Source: Myxosarcina sp. GI1 (GTDB lineage: Bacteria > Cyanobacteriota > Cyanobacteriia > Cyanobacteriales > Xenococcaceae). Taken from it: a stretch of 47,773 bases of DNA. Below, one piece after another: positions 1 to 8,421 of the stretch. The stretch lies in contig NZ_JRFE01000017.1 of the NCBI RefSeq assembly GCF_000756305.1, forward strand, positions 245,434-293,206, read 5' to 3'. Numbering within the stretch: position 1 is the first letter of the stretch; each line of letters begins with the position of its first letter. The notes beneath the pieces are model-generated. The model made no database searches, was not told the origin of the DNA, and saw only the letters and a list, made by a program, of their open reading frames with translations. The position numbers were made by a program, and so were the translations under genes.

Positions 1-587
1 TTGTCTTTTCCCACTTCAAACTGCGGTTTGACTAGCAAAACTACTTCGTGAGGTGAGGCTAAAAAGTTACGTAGGTTGGCTAAAACTTTGGTTAGAGAAA
101 TAAAGGATAAATCCATCACTCCCAAATTAGCGCGATCGCAATCGCCATAAAGTTCTTGAGGAGTGAGATAGCGAAAATTAGTCCTTTCTTTAAGAATTAC
201 GCGATCGCTCTGCCGTAAACTCCAGGCTACCTGTCCGTAGCCGACATCAACACCGTATACCAGTGCCGCTCCTGCCTGCAACAAACAATCGGTAAACCCG
301 CCAGTAGAAATTCCCCCATCGAGACAAATACGTCCGTTAACGTCGATGTCAAAAGTTTTTAGAGCTTCAGCTAACTTTTCTCCACCGCGAGATACATAAG
401 GTGGTTTTTGCTTGAGGACAATTGCCGCATTGACATCAACCTCAGTACCTGGTTTATCAATCAGGCGATCGTCTACCGTAACTTCTCCCGCTCTGATATA
501 ACGTTGTGCTACAGCACGAGAATTGCAGAAGTTAAGGCTTACAAGTAAAGTATCGAGTCTTTGTTTGGTCAATTGAAGATTAGGCAC
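1..587 (-). CDS. tlyA: TlyA-family rRNA 2'-O-methyltransferase, 3' end outside window
   Basis: The minus-strand frame is open from position 587 to the window edge (195 codons). An N-terminal S4 RNA-binding domain (QRLDTLLVSLNFCNSRAVAQ) is followed by the FtsJ-like Rossmann fold with the SAM-loop variant LDGGISTGGFTDCLL, then VDVGYGQVAW and LLVKPQFEVGKD, all typical of TlyA. The family methylates ribose 2'-OH groups of rRNA and was once called hemolysin A. No ATG lies at the start: GTG at 587 falls inside a heptamer repeat and TTG at 572 just outside it, so the true start may be 572. The C-terminal part is cut off by the window. Confidence 0.88.
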   Translation of the reverse strand, partial: MPNLQLTKQRLDTLLVSLNFCNSRAVAQRYIRAGEVTVDDRLIDKPGTEVDVNAAIVLKQKPPYVSRGGEKLAEALKTFDIDVNGRICLDGGISTGGFTDCLLQAGAALVYGVDVGYGQVAWSLRQSDRVILKERTNFRYLTPQELYGDCDRANLGVMDLSFISLTKVLANLRNFLASPHEVVLLVKPQFEVGKD

Positions 588-612
588 TAGGCACTAGACA
601 CTAGGCATTAGG
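582..612. repeat. heptanucleotide tandem repeat (STRR-type)
   Basis: Four adjacent 7-mers read AGGCACT, AGGCACT, AGACACT, AGGCATT, followed by AGG. Short tandemly repeated heptamers of this sort are a known class in cyanobacterial intergenic DNA. The array sits at the 5' end of tlyA and contains its GTG start candidate. Confidence 0.7.
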
Positions 613-789
613 TTTAATAAAGAAAGTATAGATCGGCAAAAAGAACAAAATTTTTTTCATACCGTTCGAGAGTGTTCTACAAAAACGATAACCAAACCCG
701 AAGAATTTGTAAAATAGGATAACTAAACTAAAATCTAATCAATAACAAACAAATAATAATTAGCCAATAATAAATTCAATAACTGCTTT

Positions 790-2244
790 ATGTTTGATGC
801 TCTAGCCGATAAATTAGATGATGCGTGGAAAAAACTACGCGGTCAGGACAAAATATCTAAATCTAATATTCAAGACGCGCTTAAGGAAGTACGACGCGCC
901 TTACTATCTGCCGATGTCAACTTGCAGGTAGTTAAAACCTTTATTGCCGAGGTGGAAGAAAAAGCCCTCGGAGAAGGGGTAATTTCTGGTGTCAATCCAG
1001 GACAGCAATTTATCAAAATTGTTTACGACGAATTAGTACGAGTAATGGGGGAAAGCAACGTTCCCCTGGCTAAAGCAGAGAAACCGCCTACAGTTATTTT
1101 GATGGCAGGTTTGCAGGGTACGGGTAAAACTACCGCTACCGCCAAACTCGCTCTGTATCTACGCAAGCAAAAACGCAGTTGTTTAATGGTTGGTACCGAC
1201 GTATACCGTCCTGCGGCGATCGATCAGTTGTTGACTTTGGGCAAACAAATTGATGTTCCCGTATTTGAAATGGGAACTGATGCCGATCCCGTAGAAATTG
1301 CCCGTCAGGGTGTTGCCCGCGCCCAGGAAATGGAAGTAGATACGGTAATTATCGATACTGCTGGTAGACTGCAAATAGACCCAGAAATGATGGGGGAATT
1401 AGCCCGCATTAAAGAAACTGTCAAGCCAGACGATACCTTGCTGGTAGTCGATGCGATGACGGGACAAGAAGCAGCCAATCTTACCCATACCTTCAGCGAA
1501 GAAATTGGCATTTCAGGAGCAATTCTAACTAAGTTAGATGGCGATAGTCGCGGTGGTGCGGCACTATCCGTCAGACAGGTATCGGGACAGCCAATTAAGT
1601 TTGTCGGGACGGGAGAAAAAGTCGAGGCACTAGAGCCATTTTATCCCGATCGCCTGGCTTCTCGGATTCTTAATATGGGTGATGTCCTTACCCTGGTTGA
1701 AAAAGCTCAAGAAGAAATCGATCTCGCCGATGTAGAACAGATGCAGTCCAAAATCATGGAGGCTCAGTTCGACTTTAACGACTTTCTCAAGCAGATGCGC
1801 CTGCTCAAAAATATGGGTTCTCTAGGTGGCATTCTCAAGCTAATTCCTGGTATGGGCAAAATTAGCGGTGCAGATTTGGCAAAAGGTGAATCTCAACTCA
1901 AACAAACCGAGTCGATGATCAATTCGATGACTAAAGATGAGAGAGCCAATCCAGATTTACTGGCAAAATCTCCTGGTCGTCGCCGCCGTATTGCTAAAGG
2001 TTCTGGTTTTTTAGAAAAAGATGTCAGTAAATTGATTAAAGACTTTACTAAGATGCGCTCGATGATGCAGCAAATGGGTAGAGGAGGCATGCCAGGAATG
2101 GGAATGCCAGGTATGGGCGGCGGTATGCCAGGAATGGGAATGCCAGGTATGGGCGGCGGTGCGATGCCTGGTTTTCGCCCTCAGCAGGAAACCAGTCCTA
2201 AGAAAAAGAAGAAAAAAAAGAAAAAAGGTTTTGGTACGTTGTAG
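790..2244 (+). CDS. ffh: signal recognition particle GTPase Ffh
   Basis: The 484-aa protein binds SRP RNA and signal sequences and delivers ribosomes to the membrane through FtsY. It has the N domain, then the G domain with P-loop GLQGTGKTT (residues 107-115), DVYRPAAIDQL, DTAGR and TKLDGDSRGG, then a methionine-rich M domain. The extreme C-terminus is odd: a Met/Gly/Pro stretch encoded partly by a perfect 36-bp tandem duplication (2089-2160), ending in a run of lysines. It begins at an ATG 3 residues before the usual LADKL start region. rpsP and khpA follow on the same strand, a common cyanobacterial cluster. Confidence 0.98.
   Translation: MFDALADKLDDAWKKLRGQDKISKSNIQDALKEVRRALLSADVNLQVVKTFIAEVEEKALGEGVISGVNPGQQFIKIVYDELVRVMGESNVPLAKAEKPPTVILMAGLQGTGKTTATAKLALYLRKQKRSCLMVGTDVYRPAAIDQLLTLGKQIDVPVFEMGTDADPVEIARQGVARAQEMEVDTVIIDTAGRLQIDPEMMGELARIKETVKPDDTLLVVDAMTGQEAANLTHTFSEEIGISGAILTKLDGDSRGGAALSVRQVSGQPIKFVGTGEKVEALEPFYPDRLASRILNMGDVLTLVEKAQEEIDLADVEQMQSKIMEAQFDFNDFLKQMRLLKNMGSLGGILKLIPGMGKISGADLAKGESQLKQTESMINSMTKDERANPDLLAKSPGRRRRIAKGSGFLEKDVSKLIKDFTKMRSMMQQMGRGGMPGMGMPGMGGGMPGMGMPGMGGGAMPGFRPQQETSPKKKKKKKKKGFGTL
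2089..2160 (+). repeat. 36-bp perfect tandem duplication inside ffh
   Basis: Positions 2089-2124 and 2125-2160 are identical 36-mers that encode the 12-residue unit MPGMGMPGMGGG twice. Being in frame, copy-number change would only lengthen or shorten the hydrophobic Met/Gly tail of the SRP M domain. Confidence 0.95.
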
Positions 2245-2338
2245 AATAGAAAATTGTCTGAATTAAAATTTCGCAAAATAGATAGATAGTTTACAATCGT
2301 TAAGGACTGTATTTCGCTCTTAAAGAACTTAAATATAT

Positions 2339-2587
2339 ATGCTCAAACTCCGTTTAAAAAGATTTGGTAAAAAAAGAGAAGTCAGCTACCGTTTGGTAGC
2401 GATTGATAGCAGAGATCGCCGCGATGGTCGTCCCATTGAAGAATTGGGCTATTACAATCCTAGAACTGACGAAACTAGACTCAACGTTCCTGCAATTGTC
2501 AAACGACTAGAACAGGGCGCACAGCCTAGCGAAACCGTTAAAAGCATTCTTAGAAAAGCCCAAGTTCTCGACAGAGTTAATGCCTAG
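2339..2587 (+). CDS. rpsP: 30S ribosomal protein S16
   Basis: The 82-aa product has the S16 start [20 protein letters not shown], then [21 protein letters not shown], the family signature. S16 is a small assembly protein of the 30S subunit. It follows ffh by 94 bp and its last codons overlap the khpA start by 8 bp, which suggests translational coupling. Length matches the family. Confidence 0.98.
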   Translation: MLKLRLKRFGKKREVSYRLVAIDSRDRRDGRPIEELGYYNPRTDETRLNVPAIVKRLEQGAQPSETVKSILRKAQVLDRVNA

Positions 2588-2942
2588 ACAGACCAAAACT
2601 AGCCCAGACTATGTAGGGCTGGTTGAATTTTTAATCGAGCCTTTGTTAGACAACCCAGAATCTCTGTATGCCAACAGTGAAGTAGTTAGAGAAAAAATTT
2701 GGCTGAGAGTTGCTTTCGATAGCGAAAGCCGAGGCAAAGTGTTCGGTCGCGGTGGACGCAATATTCAAGCAATTAGAACTGTTATAGATACTGCTGCTGC
2801 TTTGGCAGGTCATTCGGTTTATTTAGATATTTATGACGGTGAAAAAAGCGATCGCCCGACCCGTCAAGCTTCTAATAATTCTGGCAGAAAAAATAAATCT
2901 CGCTCTAGCAAAGAAAAACCTAGAATTGCTAAAAAAGAGTAA
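2580..2942 (+). CDS. khpA: KhpA-type KH-domain RNA-binding protein
   Basis: The 120-aa protein has one type II KH domain: the N-terminal [19 protein letters not shown], then the GxxG loop in [16 protein letters not shown]. KhpA homologues bind structured RNAs and are usually encoded directly after rpsP, as here, with an 8-bp overlap. This copy is longer than the usual ~80 residues because of a basic Ser/Lys/Arg tail after about residue 90, likely disordered. It converges on pdxA with a 7-bp gap. Confidence 0.92.
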   Translation: MPRQTKTSPDYVGLVEFLIEPLLDNPESLYANSEVVREKIWLRVAFDSESRGKVFGRGGRNIQAIRTVIDTAAALAGHSVYLDIYDGEKSDRPTRQASNNSGRKNKSRSSKEKPRIAKKE

Positions 2943-2949
2943 GGGTAAT

Positions 2950-3993
2950 TTACAAATTGTCCCTAGTTCTCTGAATGCTTATTTTAGTAGCGAGTTCGAT
3001 CGCTGCTTTCATACTGCTAGGATCGGCAATTCCGCGACCAGCAATATCAAATGCCGTTCCATGATCGGGTGAAGTCCGAATAAACGGTAGACCGATGGTA
3101 GTATTTATGGCGCGATCGAATGCCATTAACTTTACGGGAATCAATCCCTGATCGTGATAGAGGGCGAGATAGGCATCGGCAGCGTTAGCACTCTTGCCGT
3201 CATAATTGCCATACCAAGCCTGTCCTGGTTTGACCCACATGGTATCGGGAGGAATTAGACCGAGTAACTCAACTTGAGGATATTTGGTTCGTTCGTCTTT
3301 CAGCCAAGTGTTCAACCAATCTCTTTCCTCGGTTCCTAGTTGTCCTGCCTCACCACTGTGGGGATTTAAACCCGCGATCGCAATTTGCGGGCGATCGAAG
3401 TCAAAATCCTGTCGCAAACAGTCTATTAACAAACTTAGTTTTTCAGATAGTAAGTCGGGCGTTAGGGTTTGAGATATCTGCGCTAGAGAAATATGTGTGG
3501 TAGCCAGAAGCGTAATTAATTGCCAATTAGTGTGAGGCGAGCGCGCTGCAAACAGCATTCCAAACTTATCTACTCCTGCTTTTTGCGCTAAAACTTCTGT
3601 CTGTCCTGGATAGTTATAACCTGCGGCTTTCCAGAGAAATTTAGCAATTGGTGCGGTAACGATACCCTGAAATTTTCCTGCTAGAGTTAGAGCGATCGCT
3701 CGTTCTAAACAAGCAAAACTAATTTGTCCTGTAGCAGCATTACCCCGTCCAAAGTTCAGGGTTTCATCCCAAGGCAGATCGATAACTGATAGATGTCGGG
3801 GGTTGGCTAAATCTCTAGCTTCTAACTGGCTATTTTCCAGTAAATGTTCGTAAGTAGCTTGCAAGAGCGATCGATTACCAACTACTGTAATCTGGCAGTT
3901 TTTAGTTAGAGACGAATCTGCAAGGGCTTTTAAAATAACTTCGCCTCCAATTCCTGCTGGATCGCCCAAAGTAACTGCTAAATGTGGAATCAT
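2950..3993 (-). CDS. pdxA: 4-hydroxythreonine-4-phosphate dehydrogenase
   Basis: The 347-aa protein opens with [20 protein letters not shown], the PdxA signature (GDPAGIG), and retains [23 protein letters not shown] and [17 protein letters not shown], which carry the substrate and metal ligands. It oxidises 4-phosphohydroxy-L-threonine with NAD in the DXP-dependent pathway to pyridoxal phosphate. It is transcribed alone, convergent with ffh-rpsP-khpA and divergent from petM. The deoxyxylulose pathway gene dxr occurs elsewhere in this window at 22429-23595 but is not linked. Confidence 0.97.
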   Translation of the reverse strand: MIPHLAVTLGDPAGIGGEVILKALADSSLTKNCQITVVGNRSLLQATYEHLLENSQLEARDLANPRHLSVIDLPWDETLNFGRGNAATGQISFACLERAIALTLAGKFQGIVTAPIAKFLWKAAGYNYPGQTEVLAQKAGVDKFGMLFAARSPHTNWQLITLLATTHISLAQISQTLTPDLLSEKLSLLIDCLRQDFDFDRPQIAIAGLNPHSGEAGQLGTEERDWLNTWLKDERTKYPQVELLGLIPPDTMWVKPGQAWYGNYDGKSANAADAYLALYHDQGLIPVKLMAFDRAINTTIGLPFIRTSPDHGTAFDIAGRGIADPSSMKAAIELATKISIQRTRDNL

Positions 3994-4129
3994 AATTTTA
4001 GTGACTAAAATAAGGCGATCGCTACTAACAAAATCTCGTTATAGAGACGATCTAAAGTATTATTAGTAATCGATAAGGTAAGATTAATCCATTAATAAAT
4101 ATTAAAACAAATAACTAGGAGAAATTTGC

Positions 4130-4267
4130 ATGAGTGCTGAAAGTATGTTGTTTAACGGAGCAATTTTAGGAATCGTGCTGACTTTAATCGGCATGAGTTG
4201 GGGGTTTTTGCTGCTAAAAATTCAAGGCGGCGAAGAAACCGAGCAGACTGATAATATTAGACCATAA
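4130..4267 (+). CDS. petM: cytochrome b6f complex subunit PetM
   Basis: A 45-aa ORF reads [20 protein letters not shown], then [16 protein letters not shown] and a short polar tail. A single membrane helix of about 20 residues followed by [10 protein letters not shown] is the PetM (subunit VII) pattern. A good ribosome-binding site AGGAG lies 8 bp before the ATG. PetM is one of the small peripheral helices of the b6f complex in the thylakoid. The gene is monocistronic, with a hairpin terminator 28 bp downstream. Confidence 0.92.
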   Translation: MSAESMLFNGAILGIVLTLIGMSWGFLLLKIQGGEETEQTDNIRP

Positions 4268-4295
4268 TTATCGTATTTAAATGAATTTATAAGAG

Positions 4296-4322
4296 GCGAT
4301 CGCTAACACAGCGGTCGCTTTT
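4296..4322 (+). terminator. terminator of petM, stem made from HIP1
   Basis: GCGATCGCT (4296-4304) pairs with AGCGGTCGC (4310-4318) across a 5-nt loop, with one G-U pair, and TTTT follows. The left arm is a HIP1 octamer plus one base. Confidence 0.75.
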
Positions 4323-4405
4323 AGATTAGAAGCGATCTGGCGATCGATAGCGACTGCAACTTAGATAAAATCTTTACGTAGATAACAATTAGCTAATATT
4401 TATAT

Positions 4406-5323
4406 ATGAAAATAGCAATAACAGGAGCAACAGGACTTGTCGGTACTCGCCTAGTCGAAAAGCTAAATAGCGAAGGACACCAAATTTTAGTTTTTACTCG
4501 TAACTCAGACAAAGCTAAACGAATTTTTCCCAGTACGGCTTATCCGAATTTGGAAGTAATCAAATATACGCCAGACACCTCTGGTGAATGGCAAAAAAAA
4601 GTTTCAGGCTCCGATGCAGTGGTTAATCTAGCAGGAGAACCCCTGGCAGAACGCTGGACGAAGTCTAAAAAACAGGCAATTATGGACAGCCGCAAACAGG
4701 TGACAGAAAAAATAGTTGAAGCGATCGCGCAAGCCAAATCAAAGCCTCAAGTTTTAGTAAGCGGTTCGGCAATTGGCTATTATGGCACTAGTGAAACCGC
4801 AACTTTTGAAGAAAGCAGCGATTCTGGTAACGATTTTTTGGCTCGCGTCTGCCAAGAGTGGGAAGCCGCAGCCAAACCAGCCAAAGAGTATGGCGTGCGT
4901 TTGGTTATTTTACGCATCGGTATCGTTTTGGCTAACGGTGGCGCATTAGGCAAAATGATCGGACCTTTTAAAATGTTTGCAGGAGGTCCAATTGGTAGTG
5001 GCAAACAGTGGTTTTCCTGGATTCATCGCGAAGATCTGGTTAATTTAATCTGTGAAGCGATCGCTAATTCAAACTTAGAAGGAGTCTATAATGCCACTGC
5101 ACCCAACCCCGTGAGAATGAATCAACTCAGCCACACTTTGGGTAAGGTTATGAATCGCCCTTCCTGGCTACCAGTTCCCGATTTTGTTTTGGAAATGCTG
5201 CTCGCAGATGGAGCGCAAGTAGTTTTAGAAGGTCAACAGGTATTGCCCAAAAGAACTCAGGCTGCTGGCTTTGATTACCAATATCCAGAACTACAGCCAG
5301 CATTAACCGAAATAGTATCGTAA
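4406..5323 (+). CDS. TIGR01777-family NAD(P)-binding epimerase
   Basis: The 305-aa protein is an extended short-chain dehydrogenase. It starts with the dinucleotide motif [16 protein letters not shown], continues with [14 protein letters not shown] and the SGSAIGYYG segment holding the active-site Tyr, and ends in a C-terminal domain with [15 protein letters not shown]. These features define the TIGR01777 family (YfcH, or SulA-like in plants and cyanobacteria). Substrate is unknown; a cell-division role is sometimes stated by name only. fghA follows after 9 bp, so the two are probably co-transcribed. Confidence 0.9.
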   Translation: MKIAITGATGLVGTRLVEKLNSEGHQILVFTRNSDKAKRIFPSTAYPNLEVIKYTPDTSGEWQKKVSGSDAVVNLAGEPLAERWTKSKKQAIMDSRKQVTEKIVEAIAQAKSKPQVLVSGSAIGYYGTSETATFEESSDSGNDFLARVCQEWEAAAKPAKEYGVRLVILRIGIVLANGGALGKMIGPFKMFAGGPIGSGKQWFSWIHREDLVNLICEAIANSNLEGVYNATAPNPVRMNQLSHTLGKVMNRPSWLPVPDFVLEMLLADGAQVVLEGQQVLPKRTQAAGFDYQYPELQPALTEIVS

Positions 5324-5332
5324 TTCAAAATT

Positions 5333-6184
5333 ATGCCTAACTCTCTCCAGCTAAAATCGGAAAATCTCTGCTTTGGTGGAACCGTTGCCTATTATTCTCA
5401 TGCTTCTGTAACTTGCAATTGTGAGATGAACTTTGCCGTTTACATACCTCCACAGGCAAAAACTCAACCAGTCCCCATTCTTTACTATCTATCTGGTTTG
5501 ACTTGTACTGAAGAAAACTTTACCGTTAAAGCAGGAGCGCAAAAATACGCTTCTGCCTACGGTATTATGCTAGTCGCGCCCGATACCAGCCCTCGCAATT
5601 TGGGTATACCTGGAGCAGATGATGATTGGGATATTGGTAGTGGTGCTAGTTTTTATGTCGATGCTACCGTTAAACCCTGGCAACAGCACTATCAGATGTA
5701 TAGCTACGTTACCCAGGAATTACCAGAATTGATTGCCGCAAACTTTAACGTATTGCCAAAAAAACAAAGTATTTTTGGGCATTCGATGGGAGGACACGGA
5801 GCTTTAATTTGTGCTTTGAAAAATCCCGATAAATATCTTTCTGCCTCGGCATTTGCCCCCATTGCCGCGCCGATGAACTGTCCCTGGGGAGAAAAAGCCT
5901 TTACTACCTATTTAGGTAGCGATCGCGCCACTTGGAAACAATACGACGCAAGCGAACTCGTCCGACAAACACAGCTAGACTATCCCATTCTTATCGATCA
6001 GGGAACCGCCGATAATTTCTATCATCAAAAACAATTATTACCAGAAATATTTGAGGAAGCCTGTAAGCAATCTGGTCAAGCTTTAAATTTAAGATTTCAA
6101 GAAGGATACGATCATAGCTACTTTACTATTAGCACCTTCATTGAAGACCATATTCGCCATCACGCTAAGGTTTTGTGTAGTTAG
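5333..6184 (+). CDS. fghA: S-formylglutathione hydrolase
   Basis: The 283-aa alpha/beta hydrolase (esterase D family) hydrolyses S-formylglutathione to formate and glutathione, the second step of glutathione-dependent formaldehyde detoxification. Recognised blocks are [13 protein letters not shown], the nucleophile elbow [11 protein letters not shown] (Ser151), IDQGTADNF (Asp227) and GYDHSYF (His261). Length fits the family. It lies 9 bp after the epimerase gene. No glutathione-dependent formaldehyde dehydrogenase is encoded in this window. Confidence 0.95.
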   Translation: MPNSLQLKSENLCFGGTVAYYSHASVTCNCEMNFAVYIPPQAKTQPVPILYYLSGLTCTEENFTVKAGAQKYASAYGIMLVAPDTSPRNLGIPGADDDWDIGSGASFYVDATVKPWQQHYQMYSYVTQELPELIAANFNVLPKKQSIFGHSMGGHGALICALKNPDKYLSASAFAPIAAPMNCPWGEKAFTTYLGSDRATWKQYDASELVRQTQLDYPILIDQGTADNFYHQKQLLPEIFEEACKQSGQALNLRFQEGYDHSYFTISTFIEDHIRHHAKVLCS

Positions 6185-6248
6185 CTTTTAAAAATGCGAT
6201 CGCGCTACTAAATTGTCCTATTTTCTTTCATTTTTTCACCCTCTACCT

Positions 6249-6614
6249 TCACTCTAAAGATTCGTCGAGAGATACTAACATACAACCATGAATGCGCCAG
6301 CTAAGATCGTCGCGCTGTTGCTGCATGATATAAACCGCTTTAACCAGGGTTCCTGCTTCATCCATTAGCATTACTATCTGGGCGGGAAAATCATCAATTG
6401 AAGTAAAACCGCGAAACATTACCGATCGCGGGTGATAGACGACATGATAATCTTTTTTTACCATCGCTAAAAAGTTTTCTGCCGTTACAAACTGCTGCTG
6501 TATAGCAGGGCTAGCAATAGCAAACGCTCCTTCGGCATCATCTTCTTGAAATGCCTTTAGCTGTCGTTCGATGCAGTTACGGATCTCGCCTTTATCGGGT
6601 TCTGAGATATACAT
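6249..6614 (-). CDS. DUF4864-type conserved protein
   Basis: The 121-aa soluble protein begins EPDKGEIRNCIERQLKAFQ and contains FVTAENFLAMVKKDY and YHPRSVMF, then a C-terminal strand with WRIHGCMLV. This matches the DUF4864 pattern, an SnoaL/NTF2-like fold of unknown function. It starts 21 bp after the stop of the upstream permease gene, so it is probably the last gene of the transporter operon. No function can be assigned. Confidence 0.75.
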   Translation of the reverse strand: MYISEPDKGEIRNCIERQLKAFQEDDAEGAFAIASPAIQQQFVTAENFLAMVKKDYHVVYHPRSVMFRGFTSIDDFPAQIVMLMDEAGTLVKAVYIMQQQRDDLSWRIHGCMLVSLDESLE

Positions 6615-6635
6615 TGGCGGTTTGATAATTAGTTA

Positions 6636-7502
6636 CTATCCTTTAACCGCTCCCGCAGTTAAGCCCTGTACGATCTGACGCTGGAAGACCAGTACCAGAA
6701 TAACCAACGGTAGAGTACCTAAAACCGTTGCTGCTGCGATCGGACCGTAGGGAATCTCAAATAGAGTTGCTCCTCCTAGCTGTGCTGTTGCAACAGGAAT
6801 AGTTTTTTTAGCTTCCTGGGTAATAAAAGTCAGGGCAAAAATGTACTCATTCCAGGCAAAAATAAAGGTCAAAATACCTGTAGTAGCCAAAGCAGGTAAA
6901 GTCATGGGCAAGACAATTTTGACCAACATCCCCAAAGTTTTATAACCGTCAATTTTGGCAGCATCTTCAAGATCCTTGGGTAACTGCTCGAAAAAGCTCC
7001 GCATTACCAGAATTGTTAGCGGTAGATTGATTGCCGTATAGGGAATAATCAAAGCTAGATAACTGTTGCCCAAACCAACGGCTTTAACTATTTCTAACAA
7101 TCCTAAAAAGAGTAGAACATAGGGAAACAGAGAAACGATTAAAACACCAGACAGAATTATATTTCTACCTGGTAGCTTAGTTCTAGCTAGAGCGTAAGCT
7201 GCTGGAGAACCAATAACCAGACATAAAATTGTAGAGACTATCGATACCAAAGCACTGTTGAAAATATATAGTAAAAAAGGACGACGAACGAATAATGCTT
7301 GATAGTGTTTGAAAGTAATCTTGTCTGGCAAATAAACGTTGGGAATTGCCGAGATATCTTCATTTACTTTGATTGACGTTAAGACTTGCCAGATTATCGG
7401 TGCGAGAAAAAAAACTAAGACTGCTAAAATGCTCGACCATAAAACGACTTTACCAAGAGTTAGTTTTGCCTGTCGATCTTTTTGTAACTGTATGGAAGAC
7501 AT
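6636..7502 (-). CDS. ggtD: carbohydrate ABC transporter permease, MalG type (GgtD-like)
   Basis: The 288-aa protein has six predicted membrane segments and the permease EAA loop DLEDAAKIDGYKTLGMLVKI, followed by VLPMTLPALATTG and FAWNEYIFAL, typical of MalG-type subunits of sugar ABC importers. It is the third gene of a minus-strand operon in the order binding protein, MalF-type, MalG-type. The same order occurs in ggtB-ggtC-ggtD of Synechocystis, which import glucosylglycerol, sucrose and trehalose. The symbol rests on gene order and family only; substrate could be another sugar. Confidence 0.85.
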   Translation of the reverse strand: MSSIQLQKDRQAKLTLGKVVLWSSILAVLVFFLAPIIWQVLTSIKVNEDISAIPNVYLPDKITFKHYQALFVRRPFLLYIFNSALVSIVSTILCLVIGSPAAYALARTKLPGRNIILSGVLIVSLFPYVLLFLGLLEIVKAVGLGNSYLALIIPYTAINLPLTILVMRSFFEQLPKDLEDAAKIDGYKTLGMLVKIVLPMTLPALATTGILTFIFAWNEYIFALTFITQEAKKTIPVATAQLGGATLFEIPYGPIAAATVLGTLPLVILVLVFQRQIVQGLTAGAVKG

Positions 7503-7531
7503 AAGTTATTTATCTTTAAAGTTTAGTCTGG

Positions 7532-8419
7532 CTAAATATAAGAACGAGCCTTAGTTATCAACCAGGAGGTAATAGCTACAGCCAAAATTAACAGCAGAAA
7601 CGTTACTACTACTAAAGCCGCGCCATAACCAAAATCTAAATAGCGCATTACCGTCGAATAAATATATATTGAAACCGTCTCGGTTGCACCAGCAGGTCCT
7701 CCCCCCGTCATCACCTGTACCAAATCGAAAATTCCAAATGCCTGAGCAAATCTAAACAGCAAAGCAATTAATATCTGCGGCATCAATAGAGGCAGAGTTA
7801 TTTGATAAAAGCTCTGCCAGGGACTAGCTCCATCTAAGGCATGGGCTTCGTACAAGTCTTGAGAAATCGACTGTAATCTTGCTAACAAAATAATACTGAT
7901 AAACGGGGTAGTTTTCCAAACATCAGCAACAATTAAAGCCACCATTGCTAGAGTCGGATCTCCGAGCCAGTTAATACCCGTGTCAATTAGTCCCAATCTC
8001 TGTAAAATATCGTTAATTACACCATACTGATCGTTAAAAATCCACGCCCAAGCCAAACCCATAACCGCTGTAGGTAACGCCCAGGGAATAATAGCAATAG
8101 TTCTAACGACTCCCCGTCCAAAAAATGTTCGGTTTAAAACTAAGGCAGTACCCAAACCGAGAATTAACTCCAAGGTAATGCTAAATACCGTAAAAATGGC
8201 AGTATTTAGCATACTTTGCCAAAATCTACCGTCACCGATCATTCGTTGGTAATTACTAAAACCAGCAAAAACAGGCTGTAACTGAGTTCCCAGATTTTCG
8301 GCATACAAACTCAACCAAAAAGCCCTAGCGATGGGATAAATAAATACCAAACACAGCACGATTAAGGCAGGAATCAACAGCAGCCAACCAGTAATTTTTC
8401 CTTGTCGTTCTAGAGTCAT
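7532..8419 (-). CDS. ggtC: carbohydrate ABC transporter permease, MalF type (GgtC-like)
   Basis: The 295-aa integral membrane protein has an N-terminal helix (WLLLIPALIVLCLVFIYPI) and the EAA motif DLYEAHALDGASPWQSFYQI, which contacts the ATPase. It is the MalF-type partner of the downstream MalG-type permease. The start lies 2 bp after the stop of the binding-protein gene, so translation is almost certainly coupled; the next permease starts 29 bp later. No nucleotide-binding subunit is encoded nearby, so the ATPase must be supplied from elsewhere. Confidence 0.87.
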   Translation of the reverse strand: MTLERQGKITGWLLLIPALIVLCLVFIYPIARAFWLSLYAENLGTQLQPVFAGFSNYQRMIGDGRFWQSMLNTAIFTVFSITLELILGLGTALVLNRTFFGRGVVRTIAIIPWALPTAVMGLAWAWIFNDQYGVINDILQRLGLIDTGINWLGDPTLAMVALIVADVWKTTPFISIILLARLQSISQDLYEAHALDGASPWQSFYQITLPLLMPQILIALLFRFAQAFGIFDLVQVMTGGGPAGATETVSIYIYSTVMRYLDFGYGAALVVVTFLLLILAVAITSWLITKARSYI

Positions 8420-8421
8420 AA

